Origin: Deltaproteobacteria bacterium
GTDB taxonomy: Bacteria; Desulfobacterota_B; Binatia; UBA9968
Direction of reading: 5' to 3'
DNA: 20,695 nt
NCBI GenBank assembly: GCA_027297485.1
Contig: JAPUHZ010000144.1
Location: forward strand, 1 to 20,695
In this document: positions 6,051 through 13,801 of the stretch, piece after piece
How positions within the stretch are numbered: position 1 is the first letter of the stretch
Layout of the letters: each line of letters begins with the position of its first letter
Notes under the pieces: generated by a model
Databases searched by the model: none
Seen by the model: only the letters and a program-made list of their open reading frames with translations
Told to the model about the DNA's origin: nothing
Position numbers and translations under genes: made by a program

Positions 6051-9000
6051 TTTTTTCCTGTACCCGGGATAGTGATGAGTTTTTCCGGAATCTTGAGAAA
6101 ACTCTTGGCCGCCTCGTCGAGCGTACTCAACGGAGCATAATTGATAGATGGATCCGCTATCGGTCCTTTAACACTAAAGCTTGATACCAAGATGGAATTC
6201 TTAATACCGGCTATCCCTGGCCCAATAAGTGGTATGTAACTCACTACGGAATCTAATCTGGGAAACGGTCGAAGAGCGACCACGGCATCTAGAACTTCCT
6301 CTGGTCCATCAAACTTACCGGTCATTGTGATGCCAATGTCGTCGCTGTCGACAAAAAAATTTTTTGACAAGTAAATCCCCTTTTCAACTTCAATGTCGGC
6401 GGTAATACTGCGAAACCGTATTCCCTCTTGTTTGAGATCCGGCAATTCGAGGGAGAACCAGCGCGTTAGATCCATAACGTTGAGAATTTTCACCAATAGC
6501 GGTAGGCGCTTAGCTACACCATCTTTAATTTCAAGATGGAATTTCCCGATCAGATTGCGTTTTCTTTCCGCTCCTGTCGCCCCAGCCGACTCCAGCTTGC
6601 CGGTAAGATTAACATTCCCGGTGATTTCCCTTGTGCCGATATCAAACCAGCCCAGAAAACCTTGAACGGGGACCCCGTGAATCTTTGGCTCGACGGAAAA
6701 ACCAATACTCTCGGGATAATCTGCAATCCAACCAGCACCTTGGATCGTCCCGCCCTGTGATCGGGCAAAAAAATTACTCAAACTCCACACTCTCTTCTCA
6801 AGCTTGAGATCGGTCTCAAGATCGGAAAACTCAAAGCCTTCATACCGACCCTTCCTAATTCTGACCTTCCCTTTGGCCTGGACACGATTATACCAATCGC
6901 TTGATTCTGGCTCGATTTGAGAAAGAAGGTAACCGATGTCCATCTCCGGAGAGCTGAACGTAAAAATCAACTGAGGTTTTTCGGAATGCCTCCATTGGCC
7001 GCTCAAGTCAAAGTCAGACCCAAATGCTTGACCCGTGATACTCTGGAAATCAATTCCCTTTTCATCAAATTTCACTCTGCCGGATACTTCTTGCAAATTC
7101 GACTGGAGAGGTTCCAGGGAAAGTTGAACGCCGATCAGGTCCAGAGAGCCACTCAGCTTTCTACCCTCACTAGAATTCAAAGAACCCTGATATCGGATCA
7201 TGCCGGCCACTGTTCCAGGATCCTGGGGAGACCCCGCAGATAGAAGAAGACTCGTAATGGCTCCCGCTTTGACGCCGGGGGACTCAACCACGAGGTCAAA
7301 GGATCCCCGTTCTGACAAATATTGGCTAACGGTTCCCTGCGCACGGATGGGAGAACCGGCCAGCAGAGCCGAAACCTTTTCAATGCGTATCTCTTTAGGA
7401 GAAAGAGATAGCCTTCCCTCAACCTCAGTGAAAGAGAGATCGCCTATACGCAGGCCCGCATCCTCCAAGGAGAGCCGGCCTTCAAAATGATAGGGAGAGG
7501 AAAATTCCTTGCGTAAAGATATCTGAAACTTGCTTTTTCCACTCAGTTCCTGAACGACGGCTGTGATCTCACCTACAAAGGCAGGAAAAAGACCAAGTTT
7601 GAGTTGCTCTCGCAACTCCCCGAGATCCATCTCGCCCCCGACGCGAAGTTCAAGAAGCCCATGATCCGTAAGAACCCCCTTTTGGCTCCCCTCGATTTCC
7701 GCAAAGCGTGAAAGGCCGTATGTGCCTTTGAAACCCTTGTAATAGAGGACTCCGCTCTCAAGAACCACCCGCCCGCTGACACCCCGCAGAGGAAGATAGG
7801 CATCTCCCGTCAGGTTGGCTCCTGCCTCCCGTACCTCGACATCGAACCAGATATGGTTTTCAAAGCCAGGCTCTAATAGGCGACGGATTTCAGACAGGCG
7901 ACCGGCAACTCCAGCCTTGGTCAAACGCACCTCTCCTTGATTCACTGCCCTGACGAGATATCCCCATTTGGGTGATTTAAGAGTCCTTAAAGGGATATAT
8001 TTCCGTGCCGCACGGAGCGGCAAGAAAGGCGTGGTGACATTTACCTCCAAGTATGGATCTTTGTCTCTCAAGGAGCGCATGGATCCTTGCGCGGATAGAC
8101 TGATCTCCTTGGAGCGCAAATCAAGGCGCGAGAAACGAATCTCTTGGGGTGTGAATTCTATTTCCAGCTCCAGTCGTCCATTCCCGGGCACCACGTTGCT
8201 GGCGAAGATGCCGGGCGCATCGACCTCGAGCCGCTTAAAGTCAATTTTCCCTCTCACCTGAACTCGTCGGGCCAGGCTCCCCTGCCAATGGAGGCGGGAG
8301 CCAAGGGTCCCATGAACTGCTCTGACCGGCAGGAACTGGCCGTAATAATCCCAAAACAGACTCGCTGGCAAATCCTCAATATGGCTATCCAAATCAAACC
8401 ATATTTGTCGCAGCTCAGAGGCATCCCTGGGAAAAAGAATTTTCCCCTTCGACGTGAGCCTTGCCCTCTTGCCGTCTTTCTCGATGGCTGTCTTCAAGCT
8501 AAATTCCATTTGCGGCTCTTCTTGCCCCCGGGTTGCAGTCCTTAGTGAAACCTTGGATTCTGAGAGCGGCAGCTCCTTTGCCTGGATGTGGCGGAGGTTC
8601 AGATCTATTTCACGGAAGTGGGTAACGGTGGGCCCTCGCTCCTGCCGATAATCCAGGAAGTTGACCTCCCCTTTTTCAACCCCGATTTCCTGTAGATCAA
8701 GGGTAAACTGAACCTCCTTCTGTTCCTGGAAGGGGAGGCTAACCATCAAGTTTGGAAAGGAAAATTTGCCCTGTTTATCTCGGGTGACTTGAAGCACCGG
8801 TTGATAGAAGCGGACCTCGTGAAAAACCACCCTGCGTTCTAATAGCGGCAGCAAGGCTACCCGGATCAGGATCTTCTGAGCTGTAATCACGGGGCGATTT
8901 TTCTCCCGCTCAATCAAGGCAAAATCCCGAAAGGAGATCCCTATTACCCTTCCCATCTCCAGCTCCGCCTCTCCCACCCTGACCTTTAACTGCGTGCGCT

Positions 9001-9133
9001 TCTCAACCTCACTGATGAGGAAACGACGAAATTCACCGGCTTCGATCAGATAGTAAAAGGCAAAAAGGACAAGCCCGAAAAAAAGAACTAAGGAGGTCCC
9101 TACTAGGCTAATAATCTTGAGGATTTTTTTCAT
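6047..9133 (-). CDS. AsmA/YhdP-like (DUF3971-type) large envelope protein
   Basis: 1028 residues from ATG 9133. MKKILKIIS is followed by one membrane anchor (about 8-30). The rest is a long periplasmic chain of alternating beta-strand patterns (RVQVRGKIDFKRLEV, GSFDLVVESPGV, LSGQWRHS) with no enzymatic motif. The C-terminal 200 residues resemble the AsmA-like C-terminal region of YhdP/TamB-type proteins (DGVAKRLPLLVKILNVMDL, YIPLIGPGIAG, VKGPIADPSINYAPL). These proteins are thought to form hydrophobic grooves that carry phospholipids between the inner and outer membranes. The frame is open up to a TTG at 9223 and contains an ATG at 9202. Both extensions overlap a likely promoter of the divergent HTH gene and precede the anchor by an odd serine-rich stretch, so 9133 is preferred. 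No Shine-Dalgarno is evident. Confidence 0.88.
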   Translation of the reverse strand: MKKILKIISLVGTSLVLFFGLVLFAFYYLIEAGEFRRFLISEVEKRTQLKVRVGEAELEMGRVIGISFRDFALIEREKNRPVITAQKILIRVALLPLLERRVVFHEVRFYQPVLQVTRDKQGKFSFPNLMVSLPFQEQKEVQFTLDLQEIGVEKGEVNFLDYRQERGPTVTHFREIDLNLRHIQAKELPLSESKVSLRTATRGQEEPQMEFSLKTAIEKDGKRARLTSKGKILFPRDASELRQIWFDLDSHIEDLPASLFWDYYGQFLPVRAVHGTLGSRLHWQGSLARRVQVRGKIDFKRLEVDAPGIFASNVVPGNGRLELEIEFTPQEIRFSRLDLRSKEISLSAQGSMRSLRDKDPYLEVNVTTPFLPLRAARKYIPLRTLKSPKWGYLVRAVNQGEVRLTKAGVAGRLSEIRRLLEPGFENHIWFDVEVREAGANLTGDAYLPLRGVSGRVVLESGVLYYKGFKGTYGLSRFAEIEGSQKGVLTDHGLLELRVGGEMDLGELREQLKLGLFPAFVGEITAVVQELSGKSKFQISLRKEFSSPYHFEGRLSLEDAGLRIGDLSFTEVEGRLSLSPKEIRIEKVSALLAGSPIRAQGTVSQYLSERGSFDLVVESPGVKAGAITSLLLSAGSPQDPGTVAGMIRYQGSLNSSEGRKLSGSLDLIGVQLSLEPLQSNLQEVSGRVKFDEKGIDFQSITGQAFGSDFDLSGQWRHSEKPQLIFTFSSPEMDIGYLLSQIEPESSDWYNRVQAKGKVRIRKGRYEGFEFSDLETDLKLEKRVWSLSNFFARSQGGTIQGAGWIADYPESIGFSVEPKIHGVPVQGFLGWFDIGTREITGNVNLTGKLESAGATGAERKRNLIGKFHLEIKDGVAKRLPLLVKILNVMDLTRWFSLELPDLKQEGIRFRSITADIEVEKGIYLSKNFFVDSDDIGITMTGKFDGPEEVLDAVVALRPFPRLDSVVSYIPLIGPGIAGIKNSILVSSFSVKGPIADPSINYAPLSTLDEAAKSFLKIPEKLITIPGTGKK

Positions 9134-9175
9134 CAGGAGCCAATTGATGCTAGAGGAACTTGAGCTAAGGCGCAA

Positions 9176-9193
9176 GTCAAGCCCTGCCTTGAC
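9176..9193. promoter_or_regulatory. Palindrome GTCAAG-N6-CTTGAC, possible operator
   Basis: A perfect 6-bp inverted repeat with a 6-base centre (CCCTGC) sits in the divergent space between the AsmA-like and HTH genes. Its right half overlaps the TTGACA -35 of the HTH promoter. A dimeric regulator bound here could control one or both genes. The HTH protein itself is an obvious but untested candidate. Confidence 0.35.
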
Positions 9194-9217
9194 AGGCCCC
9201 ATGTAACTTGTTAGAAA
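9189..9217 (+). promoter_or_regulatory. Putative sigma-70 promoter of the HTH-pmtA unit
   Basis: TTGACA (9189-9194) is followed after 17 bases by TAGAAA (9212-9217). The -35 is perfect and the -10 matches 4 of 6. The leader would be about 50 bases and contains a small CCGTT-GGGT-AACGG stem (9238-9251), then GAAGGGGG before the ATG at 9277. Confidence 0.5.
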
Positions 9218-9276
9218 ACACAACCTAACATCCTATACCGTTGGGTAACGGAAGATCATCATTAGAAGGGGGTTTT

Positions 9277-9471
9277 ATGTTGGAGAGAGAAGAGGATCTG
9301 CTAAACAGCAGGGAAGTTGCCAGGATCCTGGACCTGAGTCCTGACACGGTCAATGAGTTCGCGAGGAAAAACCTATTGCCCGCATTCAAGCAGGGGAAAC
9401 AGTGGCGGTTTCGGAAGAGGGATATCTCCTCTTTTAACAAAAGGCAAACGAGGGAAATCCGAGATGCCTGA
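9277..9471 (+). CDS. Small helix-turn-helix (excisionase/MerR-like) DNA-binding protein
   Basis: 64 residues. It is a single winged-helix HTH of the excisionase/MerR type: LLNSREVARILDLSPDTVNEFARKNLLPAFKQG with the basic wing QWRFRKRDISSF. The ATG at 9277 has GAAGGGGG six bases upstream and is preferred over an upstream TTG at 9241. This class binds DNA as a small regulator or as an architectural protein. No integrase or phage gene is near, so a regulatory role is more likely than excision. It is followed after 29 bases by the methyltransferase gene, with which it probably forms an operon, and is divergent from the AsmA-like gene. Confidence 0.88.
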   Translation: MLEREEDLLNSREVARILDLSPDTVNEFARKNLLPAFKQGKQWRFRKRDISSFNKRQTREIRDA

Positions 9472-9500
9472 GATTGTTATCGGGGCTTGAGGTTGGGATC

Positions 9501-10139
9501 ATGGGTGAGGTAGAAGCACACGAAAGTAAACTCTATTCGGACTTCGCGCCCGTTTACGACAAAATCTTTGGCAAGATCTTTTATTCCCGTCTAAGATGGG
9601 TCATCGCGGCGATGAATATCCCCAGGGGGGCAAGGGTGTTGGAACTAGGGGCTGGAACCGGCACTTCCTTTCCCGCCTATCCTCGCCACTGCGAGGTGAT
9701 TGGGATCGATCTAGCGCCGGATATGTTGGCCCGCGCCCAGGGAAAGATCAGAAAGAACGGGTGGACCCACTTGAAGGTTTTGGAAATGGACGCCCTCCAC
9801 CTCGAGTTCCCCGACGATTGCTTTGATTATGTCATGGCCTTTCATGTGGTCACAGTGGTCCCCAACCCGATCAGGATGATAAAAGAAGCCCAGCGAGTGT
9901 GCCGGCCCGGAGGAAGAATTGTGATTGTGAATCACTTCACCAGCGATTTTCCGCCCTTGGGCTTTGTAACCCAGGCCCTTGACCCTGTGACCCGACGGCT
10001 GGGCTGGCGCACTAATCTCAAACTCAAACCTTTTATCCAAGCAACAGATTTGAAGATAGAAAGAGTCTATAAACTCTCAAGGCTCTCTCTCTACACGGTT
10101 TTGGTAGGTTGCAATCAAAAGGACGGATATCACGGCTAA
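9501..10139 (+). CDS. PmtA-like phospholipid N-methyltransferase (class I SAM-dependent)
   Basis: 212 residues from ATG 9501 (a TTG at 9474 is also open; GAGG 9 bases before the ATG favours it). SAM motif I is VLELGAGTG (46-54), motif II is VIGIDLAPDML (66-76), then MDALHLEFPDDCFD (96-109) and RVCRPGGRIVIVNHF (132-146). The VNHF ending, the VYDKIFG opening and the TSFPAYP run resemble bacterial phosphatidylethanolamine N-methyltransferases of the PmtA (Rhodobacter) type, which make phosphatidylcholine from SAM. A ubiquinone or menaquinone methyltransferase is less likely. It probably acts at the inner face of the membrane. The last four bases overlap the convergent DUF47 gene so that the two stop codons interlock. 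Confidence 0.78.
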   Translation: MGEVEAHESKLYSDFAPVYDKIFGKIFYSRLRWVIAAMNIPRGARVLELGAGTGTSFPAYPRHCEVIGIDLAPDMLARAQGKIRKNGWTHLKVLEMDALHLEFPDDCFDYVMAFHVVTVVPNPIRMIKEAQRVCRPGGRIVIVNHFTSDFPPLGFVTQALDPVTRRLGWRTNLKLKPFIQATDLKIERVYKLSRLSLYTVLVGCNQKDGYHG

Positions 10140-10756
10140 GCGTTTTTGAGGACAATCCCTTCCAGGACGTTGGCTACATCTTCACATCGATCGATAGCAT
10201 TCTCTAGGGTCTCGTAGATTTCCTTCCACTTGATGACCTCAAGAGGATTATTCTCCGGCGCGAACAATTTAGCCACCGCTGCCCGGCATTCATAATCGCC
10301 TTCGTTTTCTAGACGGTTGATCTCAATACAGTGCCTCATGATGGAGTCCGCTCCCTTCAAGTGGCGCAACTTAAAGACGGCCTGTTCTACCTCCTTGACA
10401 GTCTTTACAAGGACTCCCACGAGGAGCATGGCTTCTTCTGTGGTCTCACCAATCCTGAAAAGGTTGAGACTCTCGGCGCACGCCTCGATGTAGTCCAGGA
10501 CATCGTCCAGCGAGGTAATCAGGTTGTGGATATCTTCCCGATCCAAAGGGGTCACGAAGGTAAGATGGAGCATCTCAATCGTATGATGGGTAATGAGGTC
10601 ACCCTCATGTTCGGTGTCCTTGATCTGTTTGGCCTTAAGTGGAACCTCTTTGAAATTCTTGATCAATTCCTCCAGTTGGGCCGCTCCCTGAACCACCTTT
10701 TTTACACTGGCCTCGAAAAAATCGTAGAATTTTTCATCTCTCGGAAGAAATCGCAT
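10136..10756 (-). CDS. DUF47 (PhoU-like, TIGR00153) family protein
   Basis: 206 residues, all-helical, with the PhoU-like features FFEASVKKVVQGA, KDTEHEGDLITHH (46-58), TPLDREDIHNLITSLDDVLDYIE (69-91) and a C-terminal repeat of the same kind, RLENEGD...WKEIYETLENAIDRCEDVANVLE. The E-x-x-G-D and D-x-x-x-D/E positions are the presumed metal-cluster ligands of the family. DUF47 proteins normally accompany a PiT phosphate permease and regulate phosphate uptake. No pit gene is next to this one. Instead it follows mlaD by 26 bases and looks like the last gene of the tatA-mlaEFD operon. AGGAGGT is present but 15 bases before the ATG, longer than usual. Confidence 0.9.
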   Translation of the reverse strand: MRFLPRDEKFYDFFEASVKKVVQGAAQLEELIKNFKEVPLKAKQIKDTEHEGDLITHHTIEMLHLTFVTPLDREDIHNLITSLDDVLDYIEACAESLNLFRIGETTEEAMLLVGVLVKTVKEVEQAVFKLRHLKGADSIMRHCIEINRLENEGDYECRAAVAKLFAPENNPLEVIKWKEIYETLENAIDRCEDVANVLEGIVLKNA

Positions 10757-10782
10757 GGCTGTGCTCTGTAACCTCCTGGTCC

Positions 10783-11964
10783 TTAATCTGTTTCTTTCTG
10801 TGTCCCTTCAGATATTCCTCCTGTCGGTGAATCTTCTTCGGAGGAACCCAGATTATGGAAGAATCGATAGATAGAAAAGAGCCAACTCCCCTTCGCATTT
10901 CCAACTAACTCCTTAGCCTCCTGGTAAAGTTCCGGATCGTTCACTAAGGCGCCAATGGTCCCTTCGCCCCTCTCAATCCTTCCCGTGATCTGGGCCAAGT
11001 CCCTCGTGGTTTGCTCCAGGTCTCCCAGAAGGCGATCCGCGTAAGGCTTGTCGGTTATCAGCCTTTGGAGGATCCCTCCACCATTCCGGAGCTGCCGCGT
11101 TACACTCTCGAGGTTGGAGGCGGATCGGCGCAGGCTAGCGAGGATTTCTTTGCCGGCGTTAGGGTCCTGGATCAGCGTTCCCAAGGTCCCTTCACCCCTC
11201 TCGATTTTTTGAGTGGTCTTTTGAAGGGATGCTGTCGCCTGCCGCAACTGATGCAAGCCGATCCTCAAGTCCTCTATCATCGCCTGGCCCGCCTCTTTGT
11301 TCCACAGCAGTTGGCCCAACATCCCTTTCCCTCTCTCAACCGAGCGGAGGATGTTCTTCAAGGAGCCAGAAGCAGAACGGAGATTGTTGGCCGTCTCAAT
11401 CCACGTTCCTTCCTGAGTTGGAGCGACGATCTGGCCGAGCAATCCCTTCCCTTCTTCTATCGACTTGAGAACGTTTTTGAGAGAGTTGGTGGTCTCTATG
11501 AAATTCTCAACCACTCCTCCTCCCTTACCCAAGAGGGCCTCATAGTCAATCGGATCAATCGAGGAGATCAAACCTCCTGAGGGAACAGGAGCGCTACCAA
11601 AGCTTCCCCCTGAAAGTTCGATGAATTTATCCCCCAAAAGCCCCAGGGTACGAATTCGGGCCACCGTATCCTTACGGATGCGGCGTGCCACGTTTCCAAC
11701 AACTTTCACCCGCACCACAATATAATTCTCACGTAAGTCTCGGGGGAACGTGAGGCTCTCGACCGAACCAACCCTGACCCCGACGAGGCTGATGGGTGCC
11801 CCTTCCCTAAGGCCGATGGTGCGAGAAAATCGAATTTCGAAGGAAACTTTGTTCTCGAAGAGACGTCTCTCCTTCCCCATCAGGAGAACGGTACCGGCCA
11901 GGACAAATAGGGAAATCAGTATGAGCAGGCCCACCCTGGTCTGCAAGGTCGCAGTGTTTTTCAT
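10783..11964 (-). CDS. mlaD: MlaD-type MCE-domain lipid-transport protein with C-terminal repeats
   Basis: 393 residues from ATG 11964. The open frame extends to 12078 but that part overlaps mlaF, and GAGAGGG before the 11964 ATG supports the shorter form. One anchor (about 9-29) is followed by the MCE domain (about 38-118), with FSRTIGLREGAPISLVGVRVGSV and LLGDKFIELSGGS. MlaD-type proteins form a hexameric ring that binds phospholipids between the MlaFE transporter and periplasmic carriers. The tail is long (Escherichia coli MlaD is about 183 residues) and carries five copies of a motif like IERGEGTLGTLI at 169, 209, 254, 292 and 330, spaced 38-45 residues within helical linkers. It could form a tube or ring extension. 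It follows mlaF after 13 bases. Confidence 0.93.
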   Translation of the reverse strand: MKNTATLQTRVGLLILISLFVLAGTVLLMGKERRLFENKVSFEIRFSRTIGLREGAPISLVGVRVGSVESLTFPRDLRENYIVVRVKVVGNVARRIRKDTVARIRTLGLLGDKFIELSGGSFGSAPVPSGGLISSIDPIDYEALLGKGGGVVENFIETTNSLKNVLKSIEEGKGLLGQIVAPTQEGTWIETANNLRSASGSLKNILRSVERGKGMLGQLLWNKEAGQAMIEDLRIGLHQLRQATASLQKTTQKIERGEGTLGTLIQDPNAGKEILASLRRSASNLESVTRQLRNGGGILQRLITDKPYADRLLGDLEQTTRDLAQITGRIERGEGTIGALVNDPELYQEAKELVGNAKGSWLFSIYRFFHNLGSSEEDSPTGGISEGTQKETD

Positions 11965-11977
11965 ACGGAGGTCCCTC

Positions 11978-12718
11978 TCATCCGCTGCTAAGAAATTCTT
12001 GGAGTGCGAGGTACGAGGACTTCTGGAACTCGTCCTTCGTGCCGATGAACTGGATTTGCCCTTTATCCAGAAAGGCAAGGCGATCCGCCACCGTAAAGGC
12101 GCTTTGGAGGTCGTGGGTGACCACTACTGAAGTCACACCCAGCTTTTTTTGCAGGTTGCGGATCAATCGATTAATTCGATGGGTCATAATAGGATCCAGC
12201 CCCGTTGTCGGTTCATCATAGAGAAGCCCTTTGGGGCTCAGGGCCAAGGCCCGGGCTAGGGCCCCCCTTTTCTTCATTCCCCCGCTCATCTCCGCGGGAT
12301 AGAGCCCTTCACATCCCTCTAAGTCGACCAGGGAGAGGACCTCGCTCACTCTATCTCGAACCTCACCAGGCAACAACTCTGTGTGCTCCTCTAGCGGATA
12401 GGAGACGTTTTCCCCGACCGTCAAGGAATCAAAGAGGGCGCTTCCCTGGAAAACCATCGCTACACTTTTTCTCACCTTCCTGAGACTGTCCTCTTCCAAG
12501 CGGGATATCTCCAATCCATTCAGAAAGACTTCTCCTGACTCTGGAATGATCAGCCCGTTCAGGTGCTTCAGCAGAACGGTCTTGCCGGACCCACTCCCGC
12601 CCAAGATCACTATCGTCTCACCAACTTCTACCGTCAAGTTCACCCCTTGAAGCACCCTCTTTTCGCCAAAGGACTTAAAGAGGTTGCGACATTCGATAAA
12701 TCTGGTTGTTCCCACCAT
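11978..12718 (-). CDS. mlaF: MlaF-type ABC transporter ATPase
   Basis: 246 residues from ATG 12718, which overlaps the mlaE stop codon as TAATG and so is translationally coupled. It is the ATP-hydrolysing subunit of the Mla phospholipid transporter on the cytoplasmic face of the inner membrane. Walker A is GGSGSGKT (40-47), the Q-loop is FQG (90-92), the signature is MSGGM (144-148), Walker B is GLLYDEPTTGLDP (164-176) and the switch His is in VVVTHD (His202). All key residues are intact. The open frame continues to 12775, but the extra residues lie within mlaE and are unlikely to be translated. Near-standard length and gene order mlaE-mlaF-mlaD identify the paralogue. Confidence 0.95.
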   Translation of the reverse strand: MVGTTRFIECRNLFKSFGEKRVLQGVNLTVEVGETIVILGGSGSGKTVLLKHLNGLIIPESGEVFLNGLEISRLEEDSLRKVRKSVAMVFQGSALFDSLTVGENVSYPLEEHTELLPGEVRDRVSEVLSLVDLEGCEGLYPAEMSGGMKKRGALARALALSPKGLLYDEPTTGLDPIMTHRINRLIRNLQKKLGVTSVVVTHDLQSAFTVADRLAFLDKGQIQFIGTKDEFQKSSYLALQEFLSSG

Positions 12719-13503
12719 TACAGTTGGAGAAAGAACTTGGTCAGAAAGAAATCTGAAATAAAAATCGTGATGCAAGCGGTCACTACTGTGTGCGTGGTTG
12801 CCCGACCTACCCCATCGGCCCCTCCGCTCACTTGGAGACCATTGTGACAGGCAATGATAGCAATAAAGAAAGCAAAGAAGAAGGTTTTCCCCAAACCGCT
12901 AAAGAGGTCTTGGAATCTGATGAATTGGATAATCGAGCTAAAGTAAAAACTGCCGCTGATGTCGAGTTCCGTGACGCTAATAACGAGGCCTCCGAGGATT
13001 CCCACAAACAGGGCCAGAATGGTGAGTAAGGGGAGCATGACGATTAGGGCAACCAGTCGGGGGAAGACCAATTTCTGGATAGGGCTGATCCCCAGAGAGC
13101 GCATAGCGTCGATCTGCTCGGTGACCTTCATTGAACCGATCTCTGCTGTGATCCCCGACCCGACCCGCGCCCCAATCATCAAGGCGGTGAGCACGGGTCC
13201 CAGCTCGCGCAGCATGATGAGGGCCAGGATTCTCCCCGCATAGGGTTTGGCGCCAAAGCGCGTAAGGTAGCTCCCCATCTGGAGGGCAAGGACCATTCCT
13301 GTGAACACTGCGGTAATGGTAACAATGGAAAGGGAGCGGACCCCGATATGTTCCATCTGCGCCAGGATGAGGCCGCCTTCCCATCGCTTACGAATGCAAC
13401 CCAGGATTTCATAACATAGAAGGCCCAGCCCGCCCAGGTATTGACTGGCCACCTCGATCGGGTACAGACCTCTGAAACTCCACTTCCGGGTAATCTCTCT
13501 CAT
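12718..13503 (-). CDS. mlaE: MlaE-type ABC transporter permease
   Basis: 261 residues, the normal MlaE length. Five or six membrane segments are visible. The central signature is RELGPVLTALMIGARVGSGITAEIGSMKV (99-127), followed by EQIDAMRSLGISP (129-141), and the C-terminal part has LQVSGGADGVGRATTHTVV (223-241). MlaE is the inner-membrane permease that moves phospholipids with MlaF and the MlaD ring, usually keeping the outer membrane asymmetric. The start ATG at 13503 lies 19 bases after tatA on the same strand. The Shine-Dalgarno is weak, so translation may depend on the upstream gene. mlaB and mlaC are not in the window. Confidence 0.95.
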   Translation of the reverse strand: MREITRKWSFRGLYPIEVASQYLGGLGLLCYEILGCIRKRWEGGLILAQMEHIGVRSLSIVTITAVFTGMVLALQMGSYLTRFGAKPYAGRILALIMLRELGPVLTALMIGARVGSGITAEIGSMKVTEQIDAMRSLGISPIQKLVFPRLVALIVMLPLLTILALFVGILGGLVISVTELDISGSFYFSSIIQFIRFQDLFSGLGKTFFFAFFIAIIACHNGLQVSGGADGVGRATTHTVVTACITIFISDFFLTKFFLQL

Positions 13504-13522
13504 AGCGGTCTTGCAGGACTCC

Positions 13523-13729
13523 TCAAGGCGGGAGTTTTTCGGAATCCTCTTTTTTAGCCGCCTTCTCTTCCTTGGCGGCTTCCTCCGGCTCTTCGCCGCT
13601 TATTCCCTTTTTGAAATCACGGATGGCCTTCCCTAATCCACTTCCGATCTGGGGGAGCTTCCCTGGGCCGAAAACGATCAGGGCAATAATCAAGATGAAC
13701 AACAGTTCGTAAAAGCCCAGTCCAAACAT
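13523..13729 (-). CDS. tatA: Sec-independent protein translocase subunit TatA/TatE
   Basis: 68 residues. A short N-terminal membrane helix ([16 protein letters not shown], with the polar Glu8 typical of TatA) is followed by the FGPGKLP hinge (20-26), an amphipathic helix [16 protein letters not shown] and an acidic/lysine tail. TatA oligomerises to let folded, cofactor-loaded proteins cross the inner membrane with TatB and TatC, which are not in this window. GGAGGG is well placed before the ATG at 13729. It appears to be the first gene of the tatA-mlaE-mlaF-mlaD-DUF47 operon. A promoter with a palindrome in its spacer lies just upstream. Confidence 0.93.
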   Translation of the reverse strand: MFGLGFYELLFILIIALIVFGPGKLPQIGSGLGKAIRDFKKGISGEEPEEAAKEEKAAKKEDSEKLPP

Positions 13730-13749
13730 AAGCCCTCCTTCGATGGGTT

Positions 13750-13778
13750 AACATATCAGATTTCAGGAAATCTTTTAA
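13750..13778 (-). promoter_or_regulatory. Putative promoter of the tatA-mla operon with operator-like palindrome
   Basis: On the minus strand TTAAAA (13778-13773) is followed after 17 bases by TATGTT (13755-13750), each matching 4 of 6 consensus bases. The spacer holds a perfect 7-bp inverted repeat, AGATTTC-N2-GAAATCT (13758-13773 on the plus strand). A protein bound there would block or alter the promoter. Confidence 0.4.
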
Positions 13779-13801
13779 GCACCATGACGGGAGAAGGTAA
13801 A

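Noticed and set aside
9133..9223. Longer AsmA-like start at TTG 9223 or ATG 9202
   Set aside because: It would add a serine-rich stretch ahead of the membrane anchor and run over the divergent promoter. The MKKILK start right before the anchor fits the family.
10900..11470. CRISPR-like repeats
   Set aside because: The periodic pattern is protein-level (mlaD tail); the DNA copies diverge and lie inside an intact coding frame.
10783..11580. Long plus-strand ORF of 189 codons opposite mlaD
   Set aside because: It is antisense to a clear MCE protein; openness follows from the codon bias and repeats of mlaD.
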